This document shows positions 1 through 7,276 of a DNA stretch of 15,033 nucleotides, piece by piece. Position 1 is the stretch's first letter. Each line of letters starts with the position of its first letter. The stretch is from Verrucomicrobiaceae bacterium (lineage in GTDB: Bacteria; Verrucomicrobiota; Verrucomicrobiia; Verrucomicrobiales; Verrucomicrobiaceae): assembly GCA_947463285.1 (NCBI GenBank), contig CANHTV010000039.1, positions 1 to 15,033 of the forward strand. The letters are read 5' to 3'. The notes under the pieces are model-generated. The model searched no databases and was not told where the DNA came from. It saw only the letters and a list, made by a program, of their open reading frames with translations. A program made the translations under genes and the position numbers.

Positions 1-231
1 GGCGATGAAAATGAGGCCTCTCATGCCTGGCTGGAAGTCTTCCTGCCGCATTATGGCTGGAAAGCCTGGGACCCAACTCATGATCGTGAGGCCGATACTC
101 GTTACATCAAACTCGCCAATGGCCGCGACTATGGCGACATCAAGCCCGTCAGTGGCAGCTTCCGTGGTCGTAGTACGCAGAACATGGAAGTCATCGTCCA
201 AATCCGTCAGCTCAACTCACTTTCAGCATGA
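1..231 (+). CDS. Transglutaminase-like protein, C-terminal end (partial)
   Basis: Frame 1 is open from the first base to a TGA at 229-231 and encodes the last 76 residues of a protein whose start lies outside the window. The fragment carries the second half of a bacterial transglutaminase/protease-like core: SHAWLEVFLP, with the His that would be catalytic at fragment residue 8, then GWKAWDPTHD, with the likely catalytic Asp at residue 24. A tail like those of YebA/DUF3488-type and stand-alone transglutaminases follows (TRYIKLANGRDYGDIKPV). The catalytic Cys should lie upstream and cannot be seen. In this family the domain breaks or forms amide bonds; the substrate is unknown here. The stop overlaps the next start as ATGA, so the two genes are probably translated together. 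The fold call is firm; the exact role is open. Confidence 0.85.
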   Translation, partial: GDENEASHAWLEVFLPHYGWKAWDPTHDREADTRYIKLANGRDYGDIKPVSGSFRGRSTQNMEVIVQIRQLNSLSA

Positions 232-488
232 TCACTCCGACTCAGATTCGTCTTTTCATCAAACCTGGCTGCCCTTGGTGCGATGAAGCCATCGAATGGC
301 TCACTGGCCATGATATCTCGTTCGTCACCCTGGATGTCATTCGCGATGCCACGGCGCGTGCGGAGATGCTGGAGCTGACTCGTCAAACCAAGGCTCCCTG
401 CATTGATGTCGATGGCAATTTGCTGGCTGACTTTGGTGCGGATGAGCTGGATGTCTGGTGGACGAAAATGGGCTTTGCCCTGCCGTGA
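228..488 (+). CDS. Glutaredoxin-like thiol-disulfide protein
   Basis: An 86-residue single-domain protein with a thioredoxin fold of the glutaredoxin type. The redox motif CPWC is at residues 15-18, just after the first strand (IRLFIKPG). The cis-Pro is at residue 57 (KAPCI), followed by the second conserved block (VDGNLLADFGADELDVWW). Length is normal for a short bacterial glutaredoxin and there is no signal peptide, so it should act in the cytoplasm as a small dithiol reductant or deglutathionylating protein. The extra Cys58 right after the cis-Pro is unusual for this site. The start is fixed by the ATGA overlap with the upstream transglutaminase-like gene; no Shine-Dalgarno sequence is visible, which fits translational coupling. 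The phospholipase-like gene starts seven bases after its stop. Confidence 0.9.
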   Translation: MITPTQIRLFIKPGCPWCDEAIEWLTGHDISFVTLDVIRDATARAEMLELTRQTKAPCIDVDGNLLADFGADELDVWWTKMGFALP

Positions 489-495
489 TTTAGAG

Positions 496-1740
496 ATGCC
501 TGGAAGACTCCTGCTGATCTGGTTGGCGGCTTGTCTGCTGTGTTCCTGCGCCACCGGGCGTTTGCAAAAAGTCCCTGCCAGCGTCCCACCTGTCACCAGC
601 GCCGAGTTTGCGGCTGAGATGGCCCGCATCACAGGCGAGGCCTGGACTCTTGGTAATGACGTCCGCACCTTGCCGAATGGCGGCTACTTTATCCCAGCGA
701 TGCTGCGGGCCATTCGTGAGGCAAGGCAGACGATCAACTGGGAAAATTTCGTCTGTGTCGATAGCCAGCCGGTGGCCGATTTCAGCCAGGCCTTCATCGC
801 CAAAGCTCGTGAGGGTGTGAAGGTCCAGGTGCTTCTGGATCATTACGGCTGCAACACCTACGGCATGCATCACGTTAAAGCCATGCGCGAGGCTGGTGTG
901 AAGGTCCATTTTTACAGCCCTTGGAAGCTGCACAATCCCTTCCGCTACAATCACCGCACGCACCGCCGCATCCTCGTTGTCGATGGCCAGATCGGTTTCG
1001 TCGGCGGTGCTGGGCTGGCCTACGCCTGGGATGGTCATGCCGAGGACTCCCTGCGCTGGCGCGACACCATGTATGAGGCGCACGGCCCCGTCGTCCGGCA
1101 GCTTCAGCAGGCCTTTCAGGAAAACTGGCGTGAAGTCACCCGGGTGACCTTTGCCGGGCCAGAGTACTTCCCTGAAATCCCTGCAGCAGGAGCGCTCACG
1201 GCCCAGAGCGTGCTCGGCTCACCGGGGAAAAAGCCCGACACCATCGGCAGCAGCTTCTTGCTGGCCCTGCGGGCAGCGCGGCAGTCTATCCGCATTTCAC
1301 ATGCTTATTTCATCCCTAATAAACCCATCGAAAAAACTCTCTTTGAAGCTAGACGGCGTGGCGTGAAGGTGGAGATCCTCATTCCCGGTAAGCACACAGA
1401 CATGCCCATCTGTCTTTCCGTTACTCAACCGCTTCTGTGTCGTCTCATGGCCGCTGGTGTTGATGTTTATGAGTTTGAGCCCTGTATGATGCATGGCAAG
1501 CTCGTCGTCATTGATGATCATCTCAGTATCATTGGTTCGGGGAATCTGGATCAGCGCTCCTTTTTCATCAATGATGAGAACAATCTGCTCGTCTCCAGCG
1601 CCACCTTTGCCCGTGAGCAGATCCGGATGAATGAGCGTGACAAGGCCCGCTCTCGCCGCCTGAACCCGGCAGATTTGCAACTGCCCCTGTTCCGCCGAGT
1701 GCAGGGCTTTCTAGGACGCTGCGTGCAGCATCAACTTTGA
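496..1740 (+). CDS. Phospholipase D / cardiolipin synthase-like lipoprotein
   Basis: A 414-residue protein of the phospholipase D superfamily with two catalytic repeats. The first motif is H156-R-R158-x4-D163 (THRRILVVDG), where Arg replaces the usual Lys of HxKx4D. The second is canonical, H333-G-K335-x4-D340 (MHGKLVVIDD), followed by GSGNLDQRSF. The order and the NLDxRS block resemble cardiolipin synthases of the ClsB/ClsC kind, which join or transfer phosphatidyl groups, but other transphosphatidylases cannot be excluded. I use the ATG at 496 rather than one at 403: it starts just after the glutaredoxin stop and gives a signal peptide with a lipoprotein-like end (MPGRLLLIWLAACLLCSC). The lipidated Cys could be residue 13 (LAAC) or 18. 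The protein would then be membrane-anchored outside the cytoplasm. It is the third gene of the operon. Confidence 0.85.
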   Translation: MPGRLLLIWLAACLLCSCATGRLQKVPASVPPVTSAEFAAEMARITGEAWTLGNDVRTLPNGGYFIPAMLRAIREARQTINWENFVCVDSQPVADFSQAFIAKAREGVKVQVLLDHYGCNTYGMHHVKAMREAGVKVHFYSPWKLHNPFRYNHRTHRRILVVDGQIGFVGGAGLAYAWDGHAEDSLRWRDTMYEAHGPVVRQLQQAFQENWREVTRVTFAGPEYFPEIPAAGALTAQSVLGSPGKKPDTIGSSFLLALRAARQSIRISHAYFIPNKPIEKTLFEARRRGVKVEILIPGKHTDMPICLSVTQPLLCRLMAAGVDVYEFEPCMMHGKLVVIDDHLSIIGSGNLDQRSFFINDENNLLVSSATFAREQIRMNERDKARSRRLNPADLQLPLFRRVQGFLGRCVQHQL

Positions 1741-1785
1741 GCCCGTGCCATTTGTCTCAGCGCGTTCTTTGTGCCAAGTAAACCC

Positions 1786-2859
1786 ATGAAGATTCTTGCC
1801 GCCATGTCTGGAGGAGTGGACAGCAGCGTCGCCACCGCGCTGCTCGTCCGGGAGGGGCATGAAGTCGTGGGGGCCTACATGAAAAACTGGATCAATGAGG
1901 AAGGCATCATCGGTCACTGCCCCTGGGAGGAGGACATCGTCGATGCCCGTGCCGTCGCGGATCAGCTCGGTATCGAGTTTCACGTCGTCAATCTCATGAA
2001 GGAATACCGTGAGCGCGTGGTGAAATACCTGCTGGAAGGTTATCAGGGCGGCATCACGCCAAACCCCGACGTCATGTGCAATCGCGAGATGAAATTTGGC
2101 GTGCTCTGGGATTGGGCTCGGGAACGTGGATTCGAGGGCATCGCCACCGGACACTATGCTCGTAAAGGGGATGCCCAGACCATCTTACGTGGTGCTGATG
2201 GTAACAAAGACCAGACTTATTTCCTCGCCATGATGCAGCCCGAGCAGGTGCGCATCGCCCACTTTCCCATCGGTCATCTTTTGAAGCCCGAACTGCGTGA
2301 TGAGGCCCGCCGACTGAACCTCAAGACTGCCGATAAAAAAGACAGTCAGGGCATCTGCTTTATCGGGGAAGTGAAGATGGAAGATTTCCTCCGCACTTTT
2401 GTCGAAGATCGGCCTGGAAACATCGTCGATCTCGAAGGCCGCGTGCTCGGCCAGCATCGCGGACTGCACCTCTACACGCTCGGCCAGAGGAAAGGCATCG
2501 GCGTCGCCAGCAACCTCTACAAACAAGCCTACGTCGTCGTGGCCAAACGTCACGAAACGCGGGAGTTGGTCATTGCCATCGAGCGGCCAGATACGCCGCT
2601 GCTGTGGGCTCAGCGCTGTACGCTCACGGGCGTCTCCAGCACCTGGCAGCCGCTGGATCAGGCACGTCTTTTGAATGCTCAGCCGCGTTACCGCTGCCCT
2701 GCTGGACTAGCCGAATACCGTCCCTTAGGTGATGATCGTGCGGAGCTCATCTATCAGGAGCCTCAGCGTGCGCTCACCCCAGGCCAGATCTGTGCTCTCT
2801 ATGATGGCGATCAGCTCCTGGGTGGAGCCATCTTTGAGACCATCAGCTACGAGGGATAA
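1786..2859 (+). CDS. mnmA: tRNA-specific 2-thiouridylase MnmA
   Basis: A 357-residue cytoplasmic enzyme that adds sulfur to uridine 34 of the Glu, Lys and Gln tRNAs, using ATP and a persulfide relay. The PP-loop ATP-binding motif SGGVDSSVA lies at residues 8-16. The two catalytic Cys are present: Cys98 in NPDVMCN and Cys191 in DSQGICFIG. Other family blocks are GHYAR, KDQTYFL and LYTLGQRKGIG, then the C-terminal beta-barrel. Length fits the family (about 360-370). The start is chosen at ATG 1786 because MKILAAMSGGVDSS matches the usual N-terminus; an in-frame GTG at 1771 would add MPSKP. Neither start has a clear Shine-Dalgarno sequence. The gene begins 45 bases after the phospholipase-like gene on the same strand with no visible terminator between them, so it may share that transcript. 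Confidence 0.95.
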   Translation: MKILAAMSGGVDSSVATALLVREGHEVVGAYMKNWINEEGIIGHCPWEEDIVDARAVADQLGIEFHVVNLMKEYRERVVKYLLEGYQGGITPNPDVMCNREMKFGVLWDWARERGFEGIATGHYARKGDAQTILRGADGNKDQTYFLAMMQPEQVRIAHFPIGHLLKPELRDEARRLNLKTADKKDSQGICFIGEVKMEDFLRTFVEDRPGNIVDLEGRVLGQHRGLHLYTLGQRKGIGVASNLYKQAYVVVAKRHETRELVIAIERPDTPLLWAQRCTLTGVSSTWQPLDQARLLNAQPRYRCPAGLAEYRPLGDDRAELIYQEPQRALTPGQICALYDGDQLLGGAIFETISYEG

Positions 2860-2923
2860 TCAACACTGCGAAACCCGCTGAGCGCAGATTTAAGCTGCAA
2901 CCGAATGCGTCTGACGACTGAGA

Positions 2924-4807
2924 CTAAGCAGCCGCTGGGAGCGCAGGTTCTTCGTTGAAGTCCAGCTCCTTTTCGATGCGTAGATTATCCACGATGTAAG
3001 TCTGGCGGTCGGGGGTGTTCTTGCCCATGTAGAAGGTGAGCAGCTCCTTGATACTCTTGTGCTCAGGCATCATGACAGGCTCCAGGCGCATTTTGGGGCC
3101 GATGAAGTGCTTGAACTCATCCGGACTGATCTCACCGAGCCCTTTAAATCGGGTAATCTCAGAGTTCTTACCGCAGCGATGAATGGCACGCTGGCGCTCT
3201 TCATCACTGTAGCAGTAGAAGGTTTCCTTTTTGTTGCGCACACGGAAGAGCGGCGTCTGGAGAATGTGGACGTGGCCGGCACGGATCAGGTCGGGGAAGA
3301 ACTGGAGGAAAAACGTGATCATCAACAGGCGGATGTGCATGCCATCGACATCCGCATCGGTGGCAAGGATGATCTTGCTGTAGCGCAACTCCTCGATGTT
3401 TTCATCGATCTGGAGGGCGTTGGCTAGGAGGTAAAATTCCTCGTTTTCATAGACGATCTTGCGGCTGAGTCCGAAGCAGTTCAGCGGCTTGCCTCGGAGT
3501 GAGAACACCGCCTGGGTCTCGACATCGCGGCTCTTGGTGATGCTGCCGGAGGCGCTGTCACCCTCGGTAATGAAGAGCGTGCTCTCATCACGGCGTTTGT
3601 CCTTGGTATCGAGATGGATGCGGCAGTCGCGCAGCTTTTTGTTATGCACCTTCGCCTTGCGGGCGGACTCACGGGCGGCTTTCTGGATGCCTGAGATCTC
3701 TTTACGTTCTTTCTCATTGGCCAGGATTTTGTCCTGGAGCGATTTGGCGGCGTCGGCGTTTTTATGGAGGTAGTTGTCCAGCTCTTTGACGACGGTGTTG
3801 ATGATGTGGGAGCGCAGATTGCGGCCGTTGGGCTCCATGTGGGTGGAGCCGAGCTTGGTTTTGGTCTGGCTTTCAAAGATGGGCTCCTGAACCTTCACCG
3901 AAACGGCGGCGATGATGCCGGTGCGGACATCGCTGGGCTCAAACTGCTTTTTGTAAAACTCACGGCACTCCTGCACGATGGCTTCGCGGAAGGCGGCCAT
4001 GTGCGTGCCGCCCTGGGTGGTGTGCTGGCCGTTGACGAAGGTGTAGAATTCCTCGCCATAGCCAGTGCCATGCGTGAAGGCGACCTCGACATCGGTGCCG
4101 TCGAGGTGGATCACTGGATACTGCGGTGCTTCTGTGAGCTTGGCCGCGATGAGATCCCGCAGGCCGTCTTTGGACTTAAAGGTCTCGCCATTGAGCTTCA
4201 GCGTCAGGCCGGGATTCAGCCAGGAGTAAAAGCGCAGCATCTCACGCACGTAGTCGATTTTGTAATGCAGATGAGGCGTAAAGCTTTCCGGATCTGGCCG
4301 GAAGGAGATGCGCGTGCCGTCAGCTTCCTCACAGGCCACAGGTTTGCCCATGTCATGCTTCACGATGCCCTGGCAGAACTCGATGGAGCGGGTCAGCTTT
4401 TCACGGTATGCCTGGATTTTGAAGAAAGTGCTCAGCGCATTGACCGCCTTGATACCGACGCCATTGAGCCCCACGGAGCGCTTGAAGACCTCGCTGTCAT
4501 ACTTGGCCCCCGTATTGATCTGTGCCGAGCATTCCAGCAGCTTGCCCAGAGGTACACCACGGCCGTAGTCGCGCACGGTGACCTGATGGTCCTCCGTGAT
4601 CTCTACTTCGATGAGTTTACCAAAGCCCATCACATGCTCGTCGATGCAGTTGTCGATAACTTCCTTCAGCAGCACGTAGAGACCATCTTCAGGCTGGGAG
4701 CCATCGCCGAGCTTGCCGATGTACATGCCGGGACGCAGACGGATGTGCTCACGCCAGTCGAGGGACTTGATGCTGTCTTCGGTGTAGTTGTGGGTTGGGC
4801 TCGACAT
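2924..4807 (-). CDS. parE: DNA topoisomerase IV subunit B (ParE)
   Basis: A 627-residue ATPase subunit of a type IIA topoisomerase. The GHKL ATPase signatures are E49-VIDN53, RDYGRG at 79-84 (Asp80) and the lid GLNGVGIKAVNALS at 113-126. The TOPRIM metal site is complete: FITEGDSASGSI with Glu415, and ATDADVDG with Asp484, Asp486 and Asp488. SLRGKPLN and RFKGLGEI are also typical. The length (E. coli ParE is about 630) and the opening block YTEDSIKSLDWREHIRLRPGMYIG point to the Bacteroidetes/Verrucomicrobia type of ParE rather than GyrB, which is usually longer. The ATG at 4807 is preferred because a further upstream in-frame TTG adds a low-complexity, Ser/Arg-rich stretch unlike the family. 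parC is not next to it, and the neighbour downstream is convergent mnmA. A promoter is visible upstream. Confidence 0.93.
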   Translation of the reverse strand: MSSPTHNYTEDSIKSLDWREHIRLRPGMYIGKLGDGSQPEDGLYVLLKEVIDNCIDEHVMGFGKLIEVEITEDHQVTVRDYGRGVPLGKLLECSAQINTGAKYDSEVFKRSVGLNGVGIKAVNALSTFFKIQAYREKLTRSIEFCQGIVKHDMGKPVACEEADGTRISFRPDPESFTPHLHYKIDYVREMLRFYSWLNPGLTLKLNGETFKSKDGLRDLIAAKLTEAPQYPVIHLDGTDVEVAFTHGTGYGEEFYTFVNGQHTTQGGTHMAAFREAIVQECREFYKKQFEPSDVRTGIIAAVSVKVQEPIFESQTKTKLGSTHMEPNGRNLRSHIINTVVKELDNYLHKNADAAKSLQDKILANEKERKEISGIQKAARESARKAKVHNKKLRDCRIHLDTKDKRRDESTLFITEGDSASGSITKSRDVETQAVFSLRGKPLNCFGLSRKIVYENEEFYLLANALQIDENIEELRYSKIILATDADVDGMHIRLLMITFFLQFFPDLIRAGHVHILQTPLFRVRNKKETFYCYSDEERQRAIHRCGKNSEITRFKGLGEISPDEFKHFIGPKMRLEPVMMPEHKSIKELLTFYMGKNTPDRQTYIVDNLRIEKELDFNEEPALPAAA

Positions 4808-4809
4808 AG

Positions 4810-4931
4810 GACTGAAAGTTGAAAGTCTTCGGATAGAAGGGGAAGTGAGAGGAGTCAAACGAGGAGATTTTACGGAAAGCCGGGCAGGGGAGATGACCTG
4901 CATTTTTCGTTTCAGCTTCAACCTTTCAGTC
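4810..4931. repeat. Imperfect 14/15-base inverted repeat in the parE/ABC divergent spacer
   Basis: GACTGAAAGTTGAA at 4810-4823 is the reverse complement of TTCAACCTTTCAGTC at 4917-4931, apart from one extra base pair in the second arm. The arms are about 93 bases apart. They frame almost the whole spacer between the two divergent starts, with the left arm next to the parE start codon and the right arm 25 bases before the ABC ATPase start. This could be a pair of binding sites for one regulator acting on both genes, or simple chance. Confidence 0.5.
4830..4858 (-). promoter_or_regulatory. Putative sigma70 promoter for parE
   Basis: Read on the minus strand: -35 box TTGACT (4858-4853), a 17-base spacer, and -10 box TATCCG (4835-4830). 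The -35 is one base from consensus and the spacing is ideal; the -10 is weaker (three of six). Transcription would start roughly 15-20 bases before the parE ATG, leaving a short leader with no Shine-Dalgarno sequence. Sequence inference only. Confidence 0.45.
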
Positions 4932-4956
4932 TTATGGATACCCCCGTTTTTCTTTC

Positions 4957-5745
4957 ATGGCTTCTTCTTCCATCCTCAGGGTCCAAAACGCCTGCTTTGT
5001 GCGCGGCGGCCGCCGTATTCTCGATGACATCTCCTGGTCCGTGGCTCAAGGCCAGCACTGGTGTGTACTGGGGCCGAATGGCTGCGGCAAGACCTCCCTG
5101 ATCAATCTCATCACTGGCTATGAACCCGCCACGGATGGCGAGGTGCAGATCGGTGAGGAAACCTTCGGCAACAGTGACTGGCGTGAGGTGCGCAGGCGCG
5201 TCGGCCTCGTCACCAACACGCTCACGACCTACATCGAGCCAGGTGAGCCCGTACTGCATGTCATCGCCAGTGGTCGTGATGCAAAGCTGAACCTCTGGCA
5301 GCCACCTTCCTCCACGCTTAAAAAACAGGCTGCAGGTCTGCTAGCGGCCGCTGGGTGCGAGTATCTCAAGAAGTCCCTCTGGGGCGTGCTGTCTCAGGGT
5401 GAAAAGCAAAAGATCCTCATCTGCCGTGCCCTCATGGCCCGATTTGAGGTACTCATTCTCGATGAGCCTTGCGCCGGGCTTGATCCCGTGGCGCGTGAGC
5501 AGTTTCTCGCTTGGATGAGTGAGATCTCAACCTGGCCGGAATCACCTTCACTGGTCATGGTCACCCATCATGTGGAGGAGATCCTCCCCTGCGTCTCCCA
5601 CATCTTCATGCTGCGCGGCGGTCGCGTTCTCATCCAGGGGGAGAAAAAAAGCGTGCTCAATAGCGCCACCCTCAGCACCCTCTATGGCGCAACAGTTAAG
5701 CTGAGTCAGAAAGCCGGTCGTTATGCGCTGACAGTCACGGTTTGA
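4957..5745 (+). CDS. Stand-alone ABC transporter-type ATPase
   Basis: A 262-residue single nucleotide-binding domain. Walker A is GPNGCGKT (39-46), the signature is LSQGEKQK (145-152), Walker B plus catalytic Glu is VLILDEP (165-171), the D-loop is AGLDP (173-177) and the switch His is in VTHH (202-205). The usual Q-loop Gln is not obvious; the equivalent stretch reads VGLVTNTL. This resembles the YlmA/ModF-like branch of ABC ATPases, in which GLV is followed by Ser or Thr. No permease or binding-protein gene is adjacent, so it either works with proteins encoded elsewhere or has a non-transport role. The start at 4957 has only a pyrimidine-rich stretch before it and no Shine-Dalgarno sequence. 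It converges with the kinase-like gene at a gap of 11 bases. Confidence 0.88.
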   Translation: MASSSILRVQNACFVRGGRRILDDISWSVAQGQHWCVLGPNGCGKTSLINLITGYEPATDGEVQIGEETFGNSDWREVRRRVGLVTNTLTTYIEPGEPVLHVIASGRDAKLNLWQPPSSTLKKQAAGLLAAAGCEYLKKSLWGVLSQGEKQKILICRALMARFEVLILDEPCAGLDPVAREQFLAWMSEISTWPESPSLVMVTHHVEEILPCVSHIFMLRGGRVLIQGEKKSVLNSATLSTLYGATVKLSQKAGRYALTVTV

Positions 5746-5756
5746 CCGGTCATCGC

Positions 5757-6794
5757 TCAGGCTGTGTGGCGTCCGAGCATGATCTCCAGATTACGCTCCA
5801 CAATGGCCCCCATAGACGCGCAACTGTCAAAGACATCACTGTGGTGATACTCTGCCAGCTCACTCGCCAGTTGTCGGACTTTTTCGATCGGCTCACGCGG
5901 GCTGGCTTTCATGCAGGTCAGCAGCGTCGTGATGCGTTGATGCTCGCTGATGTAACGACGCGCGATCAGGCTGCGCTCCTCTTCCTGGTACTGCTTCATC
6001 GTCGGCAGGTTCAGGTATTTTGAGCAGAGCCAGACCACTGGATTGTTCTCTTTGAAGAACTGCGGCAGATAGAGGCTGCGGCGTCCTTCATAGCTCTGCT
6101 GGTCAAAGTCGATGGCGCGCACGCGATACTGCACGTCTTCAAAATCGGGTGTGATGTCGATGACGTAGTTGTAGCTGCGCATGTCACCCAGCAGACGAAT
6201 GAAGCAGCGCTCGCTGAATTTCACAAACTCCTTGGCGATTCGCACCTTGTTCACATCCGGACGCTCCAGATGATCGCGGATAAAAACATCCCCAGGCACC
6301 CCTGCGATATGCTCCTCCACCAGTGTCCCGCTGTGCGCCAAGTAGTTGATGCGGTTGGGTGAAAGTAGATGCTCCAGCTCCAGCCCATACACGCGCGAGG
6401 CATCCGCCGTTTTGACGTAAAAATGGTCGTAGTTGTCGTTATACTGATTCACCACACGCACCCGAAAAGGCCGCGAATTGCCAAACTCGCAGTAGTCTAC
6501 CCGCTCGACAAAAAGATGCGGCACCGCTTGCAGATCCCCCGTGCGCAGCAGGGAGTAAATGCTCGTCAGCCGCGGGTACAGATCTTTTTGCACCTCGCGT
6601 GGGTACAGCACGCTGGACCAGTGGGTGGGATTTCCCTCCTTGTCATCCAGCGGGTAGCTCTCCGTGAAGTTACGCAGATCCTGATAAGTCGCGGGTAGGG
6701 AAAAGCGACGACCAAACTGGTCGAGGTAAATTTCCAATTCCTCCGTGATTGGGAGGAAGTCTTTCCGCTTCGTGATATGCGTGTCAGCCGACAT
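5757..6794 (-). CDS. Uncharacterised protein with a putative protein-kinase/APH-like fold
   Basis: A 345-residue soluble protein with no signal peptide or membrane segment. I do not recognise a named family. The middle part can be read as a divergent protein-kinase-like domain: a beta strand with Lys128 (HFYVKTAD), a helix with Glu139/Glu141 (GLELEHLL), a hinge-like strand with Glu160-Glu161 (TLVEEHIAGVPG), a catalytic-loop match GDMRSYN with Asp204 and Asn209 at the kinase spacing of five, and IDFD with Asp229/Asp231 in place of DFG. This order and spacing match kinase-fold phosphotransferases such as aminoglycoside phosphotransferases. The fold is inference from motifs; substrate and activity are unknown. 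The first 85 residues and the helical C-terminus match nothing I know. Its ATG lies three bases after the stop of the YidB-like gene, so the two form an operon. Confidence 0.8.
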   Translation of the reverse strand: MSADTHITKRKDFLPITEELEIYLDQFGRRFSLPATYQDLRNFTESYPLDDKEGNPTHWSSVLYPREVQKDLYPRLTSIYSLLRTGDLQAVPHLFVERVDYCEFGNSRPFRVRVVNQYNDNYDHFYVKTADASRVYGLELEHLLSPNRINYLAHSGTLVEEHIAGVPGDVFIRDHLERPDVNKVRIAKEFVKFSERCFIRLLGDMRSYNYVIDITPDFEDVQYRVRAIDFDQQSYEGRRSLYLPQFFKENNPVVWLCSKYLNLPTMKQYQEEERSLIARRYISEHQRITTLLTCMKASPREPIEKVRQLASELAEYHHSDVFDSCASMGAIVERNLEIMLGRHTA

Positions 6795-6797
6795 GGG

Positions 6798-7238
6798 CTA
6801 GGCCTTATTGCCGAAGAAGCTGCTGAGGCCGCCCTGCATCACGCTAGCGACCACATTTTGCAGCTGATCCGAGCTGGGAGCCGCATTTTCGATGGCGCCA
6901 TTCGGAGTGAGCTTGTCAACGATTTGGGGCAGAAACTGGGCCAGCAGCGGCATGATTGTATTCGTATCGAGACCGATCTTGCTGGCGACGTCTGAGATCG
7001 CCTCAGAGCCGAGGGCCTGCTTCAGCTGATCTGGCTGGATGGCTTTATTTGCCCCCGTGGAGACCCAGGAGGAGAAGGCATCGGCCAAACCGGCCTGATT
7101 GAATTTTTGCATCAGGCCTGGAAGACCACCGGCTTGATTCAACAGGCTAGAAAGAAGATCTGACTGAGTGTTGCCAGAACCGCCACCTCCGAGAAGGCTG
7201 CCAATAGCTTGTTTAGCGAGTGTGTCGAATAGTCCCAT
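6798..7238 (-). CDS. YidB/DUF937-like protein
   Basis: A 146-residue protein opening with MGLFDTLAKQAIGSLLGGG, the hallmark of the YidB (DUF937) family. Family-like blocks follow: LLNQAGGLPGLMQKFNQAGLADAFSSWVSTG, then NKAIQPDQLKQALGSEAI, a Leu-rich LLAQFLPQIVDKLTPNG, and a Gly/Ser-rich end. Members are small, mostly helical proteins of unclear function. Here there is no classical signal peptide. I start at ATG 7238 because the family begins with MGLFD; an upstream ATG at 7292 adds 18 residues unlike the family and would lie upstream of the predicted promoter. The kinase-like gene follows after three bases (TAG CCC ATG), so the two products are made together and may work together. Confidence 0.85.
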   Translation of the reverse strand: MGLFDTLAKQAIGSLLGGGGSGNTQSDLLSSLLNQAGGLPGLMQKFNQAGLADAFSSWVSTGANKAIQPDQLKQALGSEAISDVASKIGLDTNTIMPLLAQFLPQIVDKLTPNGAIENAAPSSDQLQNVVASVMQGGLSSFFGNKA

Positions 7239-7245
7239 AGGTGGA

Positions 7246-7276
7246 CTGATACTGGGAGAAGTCAGCCCCGTGTCAA
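7246..7276 (-). promoter_or_regulatory. Putative promoter of the YidB-like/kinase-like operon, leaderless geometry
   Basis: On the minus strand a perfect -35 box TTGACA (7276-7271) is followed by a 19-base spacer and TATCAG (7251-7246, four of six to TATAAT). The ATG at 7238 comes only seven bases after the -10 box, so transcription would start at or next to the start codon. That explains why no Shine-Dalgarno sequence is present and supports ATG 7238 as the true start. The 19-base spacer is longer than ideal. Confidence 0.45.

Noticed and set aside
403..495. N-terminal extension of the phospholipase-like gene
   Set aside because: It would overlap the glutaredoxin gene by 86 bases in another frame and bury the lipoprotein signal peptide that begins at 496.
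207..668. Minus-strand frame opposite the glutaredoxin and phospholipase-like genes
   Set aside because: It is antisense to two well-supported genes and its product has no recognisable domain.
2866..2887. Small hairpin CTGCG/CGCAG between mnmA and parE
   Set aside because: Only five pairs with a 12-base loop and no T run, too weak to call a terminator.
3764..4822. A 352-codon open frame on the plus strand opposite parE
   Set aside because: It is antisense to parE, which has every ATPase and TOPRIM motif. The antisense product shows no domain and no plausible start signal.
4808..4921. N-terminal extension of ParE from a TTG
   Set aside because: The extra 38 residues are Ser/Arg-rich, unlike ParE, and would cross the predicted promoter.
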